The notes: generated from the sequence alone by a model not told the origin. A stretch of DNA of 9,632 nucleotides from Chromatiaceae bacterium (GCA_012962365.1 DTXR01000583.1:1-9632), one strand, 5' to 3'. Shown: positions 1 to 6,823, numbered from the stretch's first letter. A program made the numbers and translations.

Positions 1-635
1 ACAGCTTTGACCGCAATTTCGAGCTGCTCATAGGGATCTTCGGGGAAGGGACGGCCAGTTGCCTGTTCCACCACAGCCAGGAAACGCTCGCTGATATCCT
101 TTAGGTTGTCTGCCGACAGGCCGATGTCTTCGGTAACATGTGCGCTTTCCTTGACCTTGTTGAACTCCTCGTCGAACAGCTCATCCGGAATATCCAGCGC
201 CACCTTGCCGAACAATTGGATGAAACGCCGATAGGAGTCATAACCAAAACGTTCATCGCCGGTCTGCGTGATTTCGCCTTGCAGGGTTTTTGCATTCAGA
301 CCCAGGTTGAGAATGGTGTCCATCATTCCCGGCATGGACATGGCGGAACCGGATCGCACGGATACCAGCAGCGGGTTCTCCGCATCACCAAAACCTTTTC
401 CCGTCGCATCTTCCACCTGCTTCATCTGTTCATGAACTTCATCCATGACGCCAGCAGGCAAGTCATCGGAATCGCTGTCGAGATACTCCAGACAGGCTTC
501 TGTGGAAATAACGAAACCCGGAGGGACATTTAGCCCAATCTGGGTCATCTCACACAAATTCGCTCCCTTCCCACCCAACAGATGCTTGTTTTTTCCATCA
601 CCTTCCTTGAATGAAAACACCATCTTTTTTGACAT
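1..635 (-). CDS. ppdK: Pyruvate, phosphate dikinase, N-terminal part (runs off left edge)
   Basis: The first 211 residues of the enzyme that interconverts pyruvate, ATP and phosphate with phosphoenolpyruvate, AMP and pyrophosphate in the cytoplasm. The visible part is the ATP-grasp nucleotide-binding region. GGKGANLCEM at residues 21-30 and VRSGSAMSMPGMMDT at 93-107 are signature segments of PPDK; the SMPGMMDTILNLGLN stretch separates it from PEP synthase. Family members are roughly 880 residues long, so the phosphohistidine and PEP/pyruvate domains lie beyond the window. The ATG at 635-633 is preceded by AGGAG with a 9-nt spacer. The gene is separated from the cytochrome b gene by about 300 nt, so it probably has its own promoter. 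In an autotroph it would serve gluconeogenesis or pyrophosphate-linked PEP supply; that role is inferred. The family assignment is firm. Confidence 0.95.
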   Translation of the reverse strand, partial: MSKKMVFSFKEGDGKNKHLLGGKGANLCEMTQIGLNVPPGFVISTEACLEYLDSDSDDLPAGVMDEVHEQMKQVEDATGKGFGDAENPLLVSVRSGSAMSMPGMMDTILNLGLNAKTLQGEITQTGDERFGYDSYRRFIQLFGKVALDIPDELFDEEFNKVKESAHVTEDIGLSADNLKDISERFLAVVEQATGRPFPEDPYEQLEIAVKA

Positions 636-653
636 TATCTACAGCTCCTGAAT

Positions 654-663
654 TTACATGTAA
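654..663. promoter_or_regulatory. 10-bp palindrome TTACATGTAA in the ppdK leader
   Basis: TTACATGTAA is a perfect 10-bp palindrome about 20 nt upstream of the ppdK start and 26 bp centre-to-centre from the larger palindrome. A further CTGAAT half-site lies beside it at 648-653. It may be part of the same control region, but a 10-bp palindrome can arise by chance. Confidence 0.2.
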
Positions 664-670
664 GTTGACG

Positions 671-698
671 TTATTCTGAATCCGCGGATTCAGGATAA
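671..698. promoter_or_regulatory. 28-bp palindrome upstream of ppdK, candidate operator
   Basis: CTGAATCCGCGGATTCAG (676-693) is a perfect 18-bp palindrome with no loop. After one mismatched pair (675/694) the symmetry continues as TTAT/ATAA, giving 28 bp in all. It is centred about 50 nt upstream of the ppdK start codon. The lack of a loop and of a T-tract argues against a terminator and for a site bound by a dimeric regulator. I do not recognise the regulator. Confidence 0.45.
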
Positions 699-934
699 TA
701 AAAAATGATTAGCTACAAAGTTTCACTATCTGCTCGTTACCCGGCAGCAGGCCGGGGATCATTGCCCACGATGGATTCCGGCCGGAGCCGGCTTTTCATG
801 CGTATAACGTTAGAGAATACCATTCAATGAGGACAATGACAGGGGCAGGAACAGGGAATGCGGACAACCCCCCAATCCCGGCTCCGAAGAACGCAAAACC
901 GGGATATGGAAAGAAAGATGTTATTGGCTGACGT

Positions 935-1588
935 TCAACTCTTGAGTCGCTGAGGTTCGTCCTGCTCCAGGTAGGCGAGCTCGGTTTCCGTCAAATCGAC
1001 TTCATCATAACCGTTGATCATGGGCATGACATGGTGAGCTAAAGAACCCCCGGTGGTCAGCAAATAGACGTGAATGATAATGAAAGCCAGGATGGCAAAT
1101 GCCGTACCCACATGGATGATCGCTACCCATCCAAGTAGCGGGTTAGTTATGCCATTCTGCCAGTAATTGTAGGTGAGATACGCAAGACCCGAAAACCAGA
1201 TGGCAGGAAAAAGAAACAGTTTCAGCCCCAAATAGGAAAGTGCCTGCAGGGGATTGTGCTTGCGCCAGTAATGCTTGCGATAGGGATGTTGCTCACCCTT
1301 GAAAATGCCCCAGGCATAAAAACGTGCGACCTTCCACAAGCCATTGGTCGTAGGCAGATAATGCCGCCACGTGCCCGTTGTCAAATGCCAGAAGATAGCA
1401 AATATCCATAACACGATCAGCGAAAGAGCGGCAATAGTATGTACATAAACCGCCTGATCGAAGCTGATCAACTCAAAAACGCCATGGATACGAAATCCAG
1501 TAAACAACAAAGTGAAAATCAGTGCGGCCTGTGTCCAGTGCCAGAAACGCTCAAACCCGTTGAATATCTTTACATTGCGAACTGGCAT
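935..1588 (-). CDS. Cytochrome b561-type membrane subunit, partner of the octaheme cytochrome
   Basis: A 217-residue integral membrane protein of the cytochrome b561/Ni-hydrogenase/formate dehydrogenase-gamma type. Four hydrophobic segments lie at about residues 15-38, 48-70, 114-140 and 152-177. Histidines in or beside them (H17, H50, H68, H159, H173) are candidate ligands for two b hemes. Known members pass electrons between membrane quinones and a periplasmic redox partner. The gene follows the octaheme cytochrome with a TGATG stop/start overlap, so the two are almost certainly translated together and form one complex (inference). The ATG at 1588 was chosen over the longer open frame because AGGAGGAG lies 6 nt upstream and because the N-terminus VKIFNGFERFWHW then starts just before the first helix, as usual in this family. 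The direction of electron flow cannot be read from the sequence. Confidence 0.87.
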   Translation of the reverse strand: MPVRNVKIFNGFERFWHWTQAALIFTLLFTGFRIHGVFELISFDQAVYVHTIAALSLIVLWIFAIFWHLTTGTWRHYLPTTNGLWKVARFYAWGIFKGEQHPYRKHYWRKHNPLQALSYLGLKLFLFPAIWFSGLAYLTYNYWQNGITNPLLGWVAIIHVGTAFAILAFIIIHVYLLTTGGSLAHHVMPMINGYDEVDLTETELAYLEQDEPQRLKS

Positions 1589-3297
1589 CAGTTTCTCCTC
1601 CTGCCCAGGAACAAGCGTATAAGTCCGTGTCCGGCAACCCCGCCCAAAGAGCCAACAATCATCAGCAATCCCAATATATCCAGCCACTTTGGCGCATCCC
1701 TACCCGGCATGTAGAAACCGTCAAGATTCTTCAGCCGTCCCTCTTTAGCATGGCATTCTTCACAGGCCAATGCCTTTTCCTTGGGGGCAACCATATGATT
1801 GATGGGCCAGTAGGAATAGGTATCAATAAAGCCATATTCACCGCTATATGGAATGCCATTTTTTTCCATGCCTACCTTGATAGCCTTGGAAAAATCATAG
1901 TTACCCCAAAAAGCGGCATCATCGTCGCCCCACAAATGCATGTAGACCAGCGTATTGTTACCTTTGTCGTAGGGCTGTACAGTATGCATGGACTTGAACG
2001 GCCAGATGCGCGAATCCGGATCCGTTGGAGAGCCATCAAAAGAATTGATATCGACCGGTTTGGAAGGATCAAACACCGTATCGATAGTGGTGTATTTCAT
2101 CACGCCGTCAAACCAGCGGTACAGAGGAACCACATTCTCATCGTATTTGAAGGTGCCCTTGATGGATTTATAGGTGGCCCGGTGATGCCCGTCACCCTGG
2201 GTGTATTCCTTCAGTTTGAATCCCTCACCGTTCTTCAACCGTCCTGCGGTGCGCCAGTCCCAGTCCATCTTGGTGGCAACACCGCCGCGCGCAAAGGCAG
2301 GGATATGGCAACTTTCACAGGCGACCCGATCCACGTGATCATTGAGCTTCAGCCCTTTGATATCGACCGGATGCGGCTTGTCATCATGACAGCTTTCGCA
2401 AGTAGCCGTCTCCCTTTCCAACCCGGGTTTTGGCTTGGCACGCTCTTTCTCATCCTTCGCGATCATATTGTAGCGGCTCCCTGCCCACTCATGCCCTTCT
2501 CCTACATGACATATGATGCAGGCGAAGTTCTCACCATCCTCGGACATATGCACATCCACATCCTTGGGTGGATGAAACAGCACAGAAGAAAGATCACCGT
2601 GTTTCACGTTGTCACCACCGCCGCCGAAGAAGTGGCATCCACCACAATTACTTCTGGCGGGCAGGCGCACGTTCTGGGCAACATAGACCCAGTCGATGGG
2701 CTTCTTGCCTTCGAACATGATTGAACAGGCCTTGTTGCCTTTGGTAGGAGGTGTTTTGTAGTAGGTGCCAGTCGATTCATGGCAAACCAGGCAATCGATG
2801 TTCTCCTCATTGGAGAAGTCGTAGTTACTGTCCGTCATGCCATAACCTGCATGACACTGCGCGCACATCCCCTCGTTGCCCTTGGCATTGGTGCAGAAAT
2901 TGTTGATCAGGACGCTCTTGCCCAGCTTCTGGCCGGTTTCAGGATGGGTATAGCTCCAGGTCCAGTGCTTGTTCTTCTTGAACTGATGACCGGCGGTATT
3001 GTGGCATTCCAGACAAGCCCTGGTAACTTCCGGCCCGCTATTGAACGGCCCCTGCAATTCCTTTAGCTTGGTGTGATCGGTCGTGGATTTCTTGACCTTG
3101 TCCGTATCCAGCGCGGTAACCGGGTTGTCGACTTTTCCCCTGTTACCAATGTTGGTGTACTCTGAAATACCCAGCTCTACGACGTCCGGCGGTGCGTCTG
3201 GCAAGGCGTCCTCGGCTATTGCCCCCTGGGCCAGGAAAGACAAACAGGCTCCCAATAATCCATTGAGAAAACATTTCGAGGTATTCGGCAATATCAC
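1588..3297 (-). CDS. Octaheme c-type cytochrome, tetrathionate reductase (OTR) family, C-terminally anchored
   Basis: A 569-residue exported multiheme cytochrome. It has eight CxxCH heme motifs starting at residues 95, 145, 169, 218, 260, 300, 327 and 512. After the fourth comes FFGGGGDNVKHGDL, a stretch I associate with the octaheme tetrathionate reductase family described from Shewanella; its lysine (K232) is a possible non-histidine heme ligand, by inference only. The N-terminus is a signal peptide with likely cleavage at AIA|ED (residues 26-30). Unlike the soluble Shewanella enzyme, this protein ends in a hydrophobic segment (about 538-564) and a basic RRRN tail, so it should be anchored with the hemes in the periplasm. 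The GTG at 3297 is preferred over GTG 3312 because GGGAGG precedes it with a 7-nt spacer. Substrate unknown: tetrathionate, nitrite, hydroxylamine or another small molecule is possible. It is co-translated with the cytochrome b gene. Confidence 0.9.
   Translation of the reverse strand: MILPNTSKCFLNGLLGACLSFLAQGAIAEDALPDAPPDVVELGISEYTNIGNRGKVDNPVTALDTDKVKKSTTDHTKLKELQGPFNSGPEVTRACLECHNTAGHQFKKNKHWTWSYTHPETGQKLGKSVLINNFCTNAKGNEGMCAQCHAGYGMTDSNYDFSNEENIDCLVCHESTGTYYKTPPTKGNKACSIMFEGKKPIDWVYVAQNVRLPARSNCGGCHFFGGGGDNVKHGDLSSVLFHPPKDVDVHMSEDGENFACIICHVGEGHEWAGSRYNMIAKDEKERAKPKPGLERETATCESCHDDKPHPVDIKGLKLNDHVDRVACESCHIPAFARGGVATKMDWDWRTAGRLKNGEGFKLKEYTQGDGHHRATYKSIKGTFKYDENVVPLYRWFDGVMKYTTIDTVFDPSKPVDINSFDGSPTDPDSRIWPFKSMHTVQPYDKGNNTLVYMHLWGDDDAAFWGNYDFSKAIKVGMEKNGIPYSGEYGFIDTYSYWPINHMVAPKEKALACEECHAKEGRLKNLDGFYMPGRDAPKWLDILGLLMIVGSLGGVAGHGLIRLFLGRRRN
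1595..1602 (-). promoter_or_regulatory. Ribosome binding site of cytochrome b inside the octaheme gene
   Basis: AGGAGGAG on the minus strand lies 6 nt before the cytochrome b ATG. It is formed by the three arginine codons (AGG AGG AGA) near the end of the octaheme cytochrome gene, so the same bases encode the basic C-terminal tail and start translation of the next gene. This fixes the cytochrome b start. Confidence 0.8.
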
Positions 3298-3304
3298 TTT
3301 CCAT

Positions 3305-3310
3305 CCTCCC
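3305..3310 (-). promoter_or_regulatory. Shine-Dalgarno site that sets the octaheme GTG start
   Basis: GGGAGG on the minus strand lies 7 nt upstream of GTG 3297. The alternative in-frame GTG at 3312 would place this site inside the coding region and has no purine-rich site in front of it. The shorter start also gives a more typical signal peptide. Confidence 0.65.
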
Positions 3311-3357
3311 ACACCGGAACTGACTTGATTTTTCTATTTTTCAACAAGTCTTATAAC

Positions 3358-3372
3358 CCTTTGATACAAAGG
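3358..3372. promoter_or_regulatory. Inverted repeat upstream of the octaheme operon
   Basis: CCTTTG-N3-CAAAGG is a perfect 6-bp inverted repeat with a 3-bp centre, about 60-75 nt upstream of the octaheme start. On the minus strand it directly precedes TATAAG (3356-3351), a possible -10 box. A matching -35 box is not clear. It could be an operator overlapping a promoter; the regulator is unknown. Confidence 0.3.
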
Positions 3373-3458
3373 TTTCCTTGATATGGCTTAAACTGCGGGA
3401 AAAATATCCACCTTCAGCACAGACCCGGCCGTTCTTTAATCATGATAACGTCACTGCA

Positions 3459-4274
3459 TCAAAGCGAATTGGCGAAGGAATCCAGCCAGATTTGCAGCAA
3501 TCGATCATTACCAGCTGCCACGGCAGAACGGGGCATGGTGCTAAGCACAGGAATCGGATCTTTCTTCAGGGTACAGGCCGCCCCTCCGGCTTCTCGGAAA
3601 ATGAGGTGCCCTGCGGCATAATCCCAGAGCTTCTGCCCTCCGTGCAGGTAGAGATCAGCCCGCCCCGCCGCCAGCCAGCACCAGTCCAGAGCCACGGTCC
3701 CAAGATTGCGCTGGGAAGCAAAAGGCGGGTTTGTCGCCAATGACGAAGCCAGCGTTGGAGGCAAACGCTTGAAATCCACCAGGGCCAGGCAGCAATCGAG
3801 GGATTCAGGTACTGTCCGAATGCGCAAAGGCTGATCACCCAGTTCAGCGCCCATACCGCGGCGGGCAGCAAAAAGCTCTTCGCGCAGGGGATCGAGTACG
3901 ATACCCAGCACCACTTCGCCCGCTACCAGCAAGGCCAGAGACACGCTGAACATTTCGAATCCATGACTGTAGTTGGTAGTGCCGTCCAGAGGGTCCAGAA
4001 TCCAACATCCACTGGACTGCAACAGGGCTGCATCCTGGGTCTGTTGAGGCGATTCCTCTCCCAGAAACGCATATTGGGGCCAATGCTCACCAAGAAAACC
4101 TTCCACTGCCTGCTGCATGGCATTGTCCGCCTCGGTAACCAGACTGCCATCCTGTTTCAAAGTGGCTCTGACATGATGGAAGCGACTCATCACCTCCTCT
4201 CGAGCAATAGCCATTAATCCCTCCTTCAGGCGCAGCCAGTCCGGTTCGCAGCCAAAAGGCGTTTGCCCAATCAT
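3459..4274 (-). CDS. Inositol monophosphatase family protein
   Basis: A 271-residue cytoplasmic Mg2+-dependent phosphatase of the IMPase/SuhB/CysQ superfamily. The metal-binding motifs are intact: LGEES at residues 71-75, WILDPLDGTTNYSHG at 91-105 (D94 and D97), and LWDYAAGHLIFREAGG at 216-231 (D218). Length and layout match single-domain IMPases. The long WILDPLDGTTN.S.G motif and the total length favour an inositol-monophosphate or related sugar-phosphate phosphatase over a PAP-specific CysQ, but substrate cannot be settled by motif. The ATG at 4274 overlaps the trhP stop as ATGA, which suggests translational coupling. A second ATG at 4214 has a stronger GGAGG site, but starting there would remove half of the first helix normally present in the family, so the longer form is preferred. 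No clear terminator follows it. Confidence 0.88.
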   Translation of the reverse strand: MIGQTPFGCEPDWLRLKEGLMAIAREEVMSRFHHVRATLKQDGSLVTEADNAMQQAVEGFLGEHWPQYAFLGEESPQQTQDAALLQSSGCWILDPLDGTTNYSHGFEMFSVSLALLVAGEVVLGIVLDPLREELFAARRGMGAELGDQPLRIRTVPESLDCCLALVDFKRLPPTLASSLATNPPFASQRNLGTVALDWCWLAAGRADLYLHGGQKLWDYAAGHLIFREAGGAACTLKKDPIPVLSTMPRSAVAAGNDRLLQIWLDSFANSL

Positions 4275-5563
4275 GCCAATTCCCGAGTGAGCAATGCATA
4301 TTCTGACACCTTTTTCGGCAAAGACAGGCGCACCTGCCAGCCGCTGCCGGGCGCCACATCCAGGGCATGACCATCCCGGTCGGTTATCTCTTCCAGTCGG
4401 AAATCCGTATTCCCATCAGGAGTAATCAGGGTCATGCGATCCCCGACGCTAAAACGGTTCTTCACCTCCACCAGCGCCCGGCCATCCTGCTGCTCCAGAA
4501 TCTCCCCGACGAACTGGGACCGGCTGGCCATGGAGGCACCCTGACGATAATTCTGCATTTCGTGTGTTTCATGACGCTGGAAGAAACCGTCCGTATATCC
4601 CCTGTTGGCCAGACTCTCCAGCTCTCCCATCAATGTGACATCGAAAGGCCTGCCCGCTGCGGCATCATCAATGGCCTTGCGGTAGATCTGCGTCACCTGG
4701 GCGGTGTAGTAGTGCGACTTGGTGCGCCCTTCGATTTTCAGGCAATCCACGCCGATCTCCACCAAGCGCTGCACATGCTCGACCGCCCGCAGATCCCGGG
4801 AGTTCATGATGTAGGTACCATGCTCATCCTCCTCGATGGGCATGAATTCACCGGGACGGTTGGGTTCTTCGATGTAATACACCTGATCCGCCTTGGGGTG
4901 GCGACCCACGTCCTTGAGATCAACAGAGGGCGCTTCTTCATTCATCCTGTATTCCCAACGGCAGGCATTGGTGCAAGTGCCCTGGTTGGCATCCCGGTGA
5001 TTGAAATAGCCCGACAGCAGGCAACGGCCTGAATAGGCGATGCACAGAGCCCCATGCACAAAGACCTCGATCTCCATATCCGGGCAGGCCTGGCGGATCT
5101 CCTCAATCTCATCCAGGGACAGTTCCCGGGACAGAATCACCCGGGTCAGTCCCATGCGCCGCCAGAACTCCACGCTCAAGGCGTTCATGGTATTGGCCTG
5201 TACAGACAGGTGTATGGGCAGGTCAGGCCAAGCTTCACGCACCTTCATGATCAGGCCGGGATCGGCCATGATGAAGGCATCCGGTCCCATTTCCACTACC
5301 GGGCGAATGTCATCCATGAAGGTGCCCAGTTTGGCACCATGAGGCATGATATTCGCCGCCACAAAGAACTGCTTGCCCTGTGCGTGCGCTTCTTCAATGC
5401 CGGTACGCAGGTTATCTTGCAAAAAATCATTGTTGCGTACCCGCAGGCTATAACGGGGCATACCGGCATATACGGCATCTGCACCATAGGCAAAGGCATA
5501 GCGCATGTTTCTCAAGGTGCCTGCGGGAGACAGCAATTCAGGCTTTTTCACGGTCAGACTCAT
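4271..5563 (-). CDS. trhP: U32 family protein TrhP (YegQ), tRNA U34 hydroxylation
   Basis: A 430-residue protein closely resembling E. coli YegQ/TrhP along its whole length. In E. coli this protein is needed, with prephenate as precursor, for hydroxylating uridine 34 during formation of 5-(carboxy)methoxyuridine in tRNA. Older annotations call it a collagenase-like peptidase. The opening KPELLSPAGTLRNMRYAF is shared with the E. coli protein. Four cysteines at residues 174, 181, 197 and 201 lie in HGALC..YSGRC and GTCTNAC motifs and are candidate Fe-S ligands, as established for the U32 relatives UbiU/UbiV. The start at 5563 matches the E. coli N-terminus; an ATG at 5608 would add 15 residues without family support. 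Neither start has a good Shine-Dalgarno site. The gene is 73 nt downstream of the sixA-like gene and overlaps the IMPase gene by 4 nt. Confidence 0.93.
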   Translation of the reverse strand: MSLTVKKPELLSPAGTLRNMRYAFAYGADAVYAGMPRYSLRVRNNDFLQDNLRTGIEEAHAQGKQFFVAANIMPHGAKLGTFMDDIRPVVEMGPDAFIMADPGLIMKVREAWPDLPIHLSVQANTMNALSVEFWRRMGLTRVILSRELSLDEIEEIRQACPDMEIEVFVHGALCIAYSGRCLLSGYFNHRDANQGTCTNACRWEYRMNEEAPSVDLKDVGRHPKADQVYYIEEPNRPGEFMPIEEDEHGTYIMNSRDLRAVEHVQRLVEIGVDCLKIEGRTKSHYYTAQVTQIYRKAIDDAAAGRPFDVTLMGELESLANRGYTDGFFQRHETHEMQNYRQGASMASRSQFVGEILEQQDGRALVEVKNRFSVGDRMTLITPDGNTDFRLEEITDRDGHALDVAPGSGWQVRLSLPKKVSEYALLTRELA

Positions 5564-5636
5564 GGGAGCAGGAAAAGGCACATTGTACCGGAGTTGCCGG
5601 CAGGTCATTCACCGACAAATCACAACGAATACAGCG

Positions 5637-6137
5637 CTACAGGGAAAAATGCCTGAAGAATTTTGGCTGCAGCAGCCAGAGCAGTTCTCCGGAATCGAAA
5701 TGCAAATCCTGCCAGCGTGAAACGGGAAACTGCATGGCGACCATGGCAGCGGTGGGCATACGCGCCCTGGCACCGGTAAAACGGGATACGAGCCCTGACC
5801 AGGTGGGTTCATGCCCAACCAACATTACTCGCTCACAGGCATCGGCAAGATCCCTGACAAAGACCAGAACCTTCGATGGTGAGGAGGCATACAAGTCATC
5901 CGAGAGTTGCAAAGGAGCTGACCACCGCCCGGCTTCCATGGCGAGTTCCGCAGTGGTTCTGGCTCGAACGGCGGTCGAGGAAACAATGAGATCCGGTGGC
6001 TGAGACGCCTTGGACAACAACATGCCCATCTGCCTAGCGGCTTCGATCCCACGTCCGGCCAACGGTCGGGCGTGGTCTTGGGAAAAGGAAACATCCCAGT
6101 CAGACTTGCCATGACGAAACAGGATTAGGCGTTTCAT
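5637..6137 (-). CDS. SixA-like histidine phosphatase
   Basis: A 166-residue single-domain member of the histidine phosphatase (phosphoglycerate mutase-like) superfamily. ILFRHGKSDW at residues 5-14 holds the catalytic histidine H9. VRART (57-61) supplies conserved arginines, and VGHEP (107-111) holds the second active-site histidine H109. The RHGKSDW form and the size match the SixA branch, which in E. coli removes phosphate from phosphohistidine in relay proteins such as ArcB or the nitrogen phosphotransferase system. The target here is unknown. The ATG at 6137 was chosen over an upstream in-frame TTG. It has no visible Shine-Dalgarno site and is directly preceded by an 8-bp hairpin. The gene lies 32 nt after the SYLF gene and may be cotranscribed with it and with trhP. 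Confidence 0.85.
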   Translation of the reverse strand: MKRLILFRHGKSDWDVSFSQDHARPLAGRGIEAARQMGMLLSKASQPPDLIVSSTAVRARTTAELAMEAGRWSAPLQLSDDLYASSPSKVLVFVRDLADACERVMLVGHEPTWSGLVSRFTGARARMPTAAMVAMQFPVSRWQDLHFDSGELLWLLQPKFFRHFSL

Positions 6138-6164
6138 CTGCAAGCGTTACCAGGATGCTTGCAG
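6138..6164 (-). promoter_or_regulatory. Hairpin abutting the sixA-like start codon
   Basis: CTGCAAGC (6138-6145) and GCTTGCAG (6157-6164) form a perfect 8-bp stem with an 11-nt loop. In the minus-strand transcript the stem ends on the base just before the ATG and fills nearly all of the 32-nt gap after the SYLF gene. No T-tract follows, so it is unlikely to be an intrinsic terminator. It could limit translation initiation or protect the end of the upstream message; the structure is seen, the role is inferred. Confidence 0.45.
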
Positions 6165-6169
6165 CCAGA

Positions 6170-6742
6170 TCAAAGGGGCTTGAATTCGTACTTCTGTCCC
6201 GCCAGAGACACTTCATACATCAAGCCCCCCTTGGCGATGGTGAAGGTCGCCATACCCTTGTTGTAACCTGCACCCTTGGTGATTGCATCATTCTTGCCCC
6301 CACTGACGCCGGCTGAACTTCCTGCGGTGGAAGCGGTAGCAGATGCACCCGCAGTAATGGCCACGGCCTGGGCATTGGCGCTGAACTCGAAATTGCCACT
6401 GGTAAACTCGCTCAGCGCCCGCTTGTCCTGGAAGAAAATGATCTGCGTATAGGCTTCGCCACCCAACTGGAAACCAACGCTGACCTGGGTCATGGTCGCA
6501 GTACCGATCTGCCTGCCCTGCTCATATACGCAACCTTTACCGAAGGCGCCACCCACGCCAATGCCGCCCTTGCCGACAGTGGGGAAGACCGCATAACCAT
6601 AGGCATTGTCGAAAAATTTTGCACTTGCGCCCGCCTTCTTGAACAGACTGGCGGCATCCTGGCATTCGTCCGCCCAGGCCTGGCGCATGGGAAACACCAG
6701 CAGCAAGAGCGCCAAGGCCGCACACATCTTTATCGCTTTCAT
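6170..6742 (-). CDS. Exported SYLF-domain (YSC84-like) lipid-binding protein
   Basis: A 190-residue protein with a signal peptide (residues 1-24: basic start, leucine-rich core, cleavage at AWA|DE) followed by a SYLF/DUF500 domain. The domain is recognised by YGYAVFPTVGKGGIGVGGAFG, then QVSVGFQLGGEAYTQIIFF and a closing GLMYEVSLAGQKYEF. SYLF domains bind phosphoinositides in eukaryotes; bacterial members are secreted or envelope proteins of unclear function. There is no lipobox, so it is probably soluble in the periplasm. A glycine/alanine/serine-rich stretch at about 126-150 joins the two halves of the domain. The ATG at 6742 has GGAG 8-9 nt upstream; an in-frame ATG at 6763 would put extra polar residues before the signal peptide. 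It probably starts a transcription unit separate from the soe genes. Confidence 0.9.
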   Translation of the reverse strand: MKAIKMCAALALLLLVFPMRQAWADECQDAASLFKKAGASAKFFDNAYGYAVFPTVGKGGIGVGGAFGKGCVYEQGRQIGTATMTQVSVGFQLGGEAYTQIIFFQDKRALSEFTSGNFEFSANAQAVAITAGASATASTAGSSAGVSGGKNDAITKGAGYNKGMATFTIAKGGLMYEVSLAGQKYEFKPL

Positions 6743-6805
6743 TTGAGATACTCCGTTATTCATATCGCACTTGGAAAATCCGAATCTGTGGACTCATACA
6801 CCTGA

Positions 6806-6823
6806 TACAGATCACGATCTGTA
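6806..6823. promoter_or_regulatory. 18-bp inverted repeat upstream of the SYLF gene
   Basis: TACAGATC-AC-GATCTGTA is a perfect 8-bp inverted repeat with a 2-bp centre, 64-81 nt upstream of the SYLF start codon. The short centre fits a protein-binding site better than an RNA hairpin. It is not a LexA box, because the CTGT and ACAG halves are in the opposite order. Regulator unknown. Confidence 0.35.

Larger units (their letters stand above)
636..934. other. Non-coding gap between cytochrome b and ppdK
   Basis: No convincing gene is seen in these roughly 300 bases. The ppdK-proximal end holds two palindromes (listed separately) and should contain the ppdK promoter, although I could not place -35 and -10 boxes with confidence. 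The middle holds a GC-rich 5-bp hairpin (778-791) followed by CTTTT on the plus strand. The cytochrome-proximal end holds a 7-bp inverted repeat ATCCCGG/CCGGGAT (875-881 and 899-905) with a 17-nt loop but no T-tract on either side, so it is not a clear terminator for the cytochrome operon. Confidence 0.6.

Noticed and set aside
778..796. GC-rich hairpin followed by CTTTT as a plus-strand terminator
   Set aside because: No plus-strand gene ends here, the stem is only 5 bp, and on the minus strand there is no T-tract after it.
1627..2724. Long plus-strand open frame (365 codons) opposite the octaheme cytochrome gene
   Set aside because: It lies wholly antisense to a gene with eight heme motifs, has no recognisable domain, and reads as a shadow of the biased codons on the other strand.
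3358..3383. FNR/CRP-like site upstream of the octaheme operon
   Set aside because: TTGAT occurs at 3361-3365, but a paired ATCAA at the required 4-nt spacing is missing.
5582..5587. TACAAT as the -10 box of a trhP promoter
   Set aside because: The hexamer is good, but no acceptable -35 box lies 16-18 nt upstream and the leader would be only about 12 nt.
5054..5656. Plus-strand open frame (200 codons) opposite trhP
   Set aside because: The minus strand encodes a near full-length match to YegQ/TrhP; the opposite frame shows no domain.
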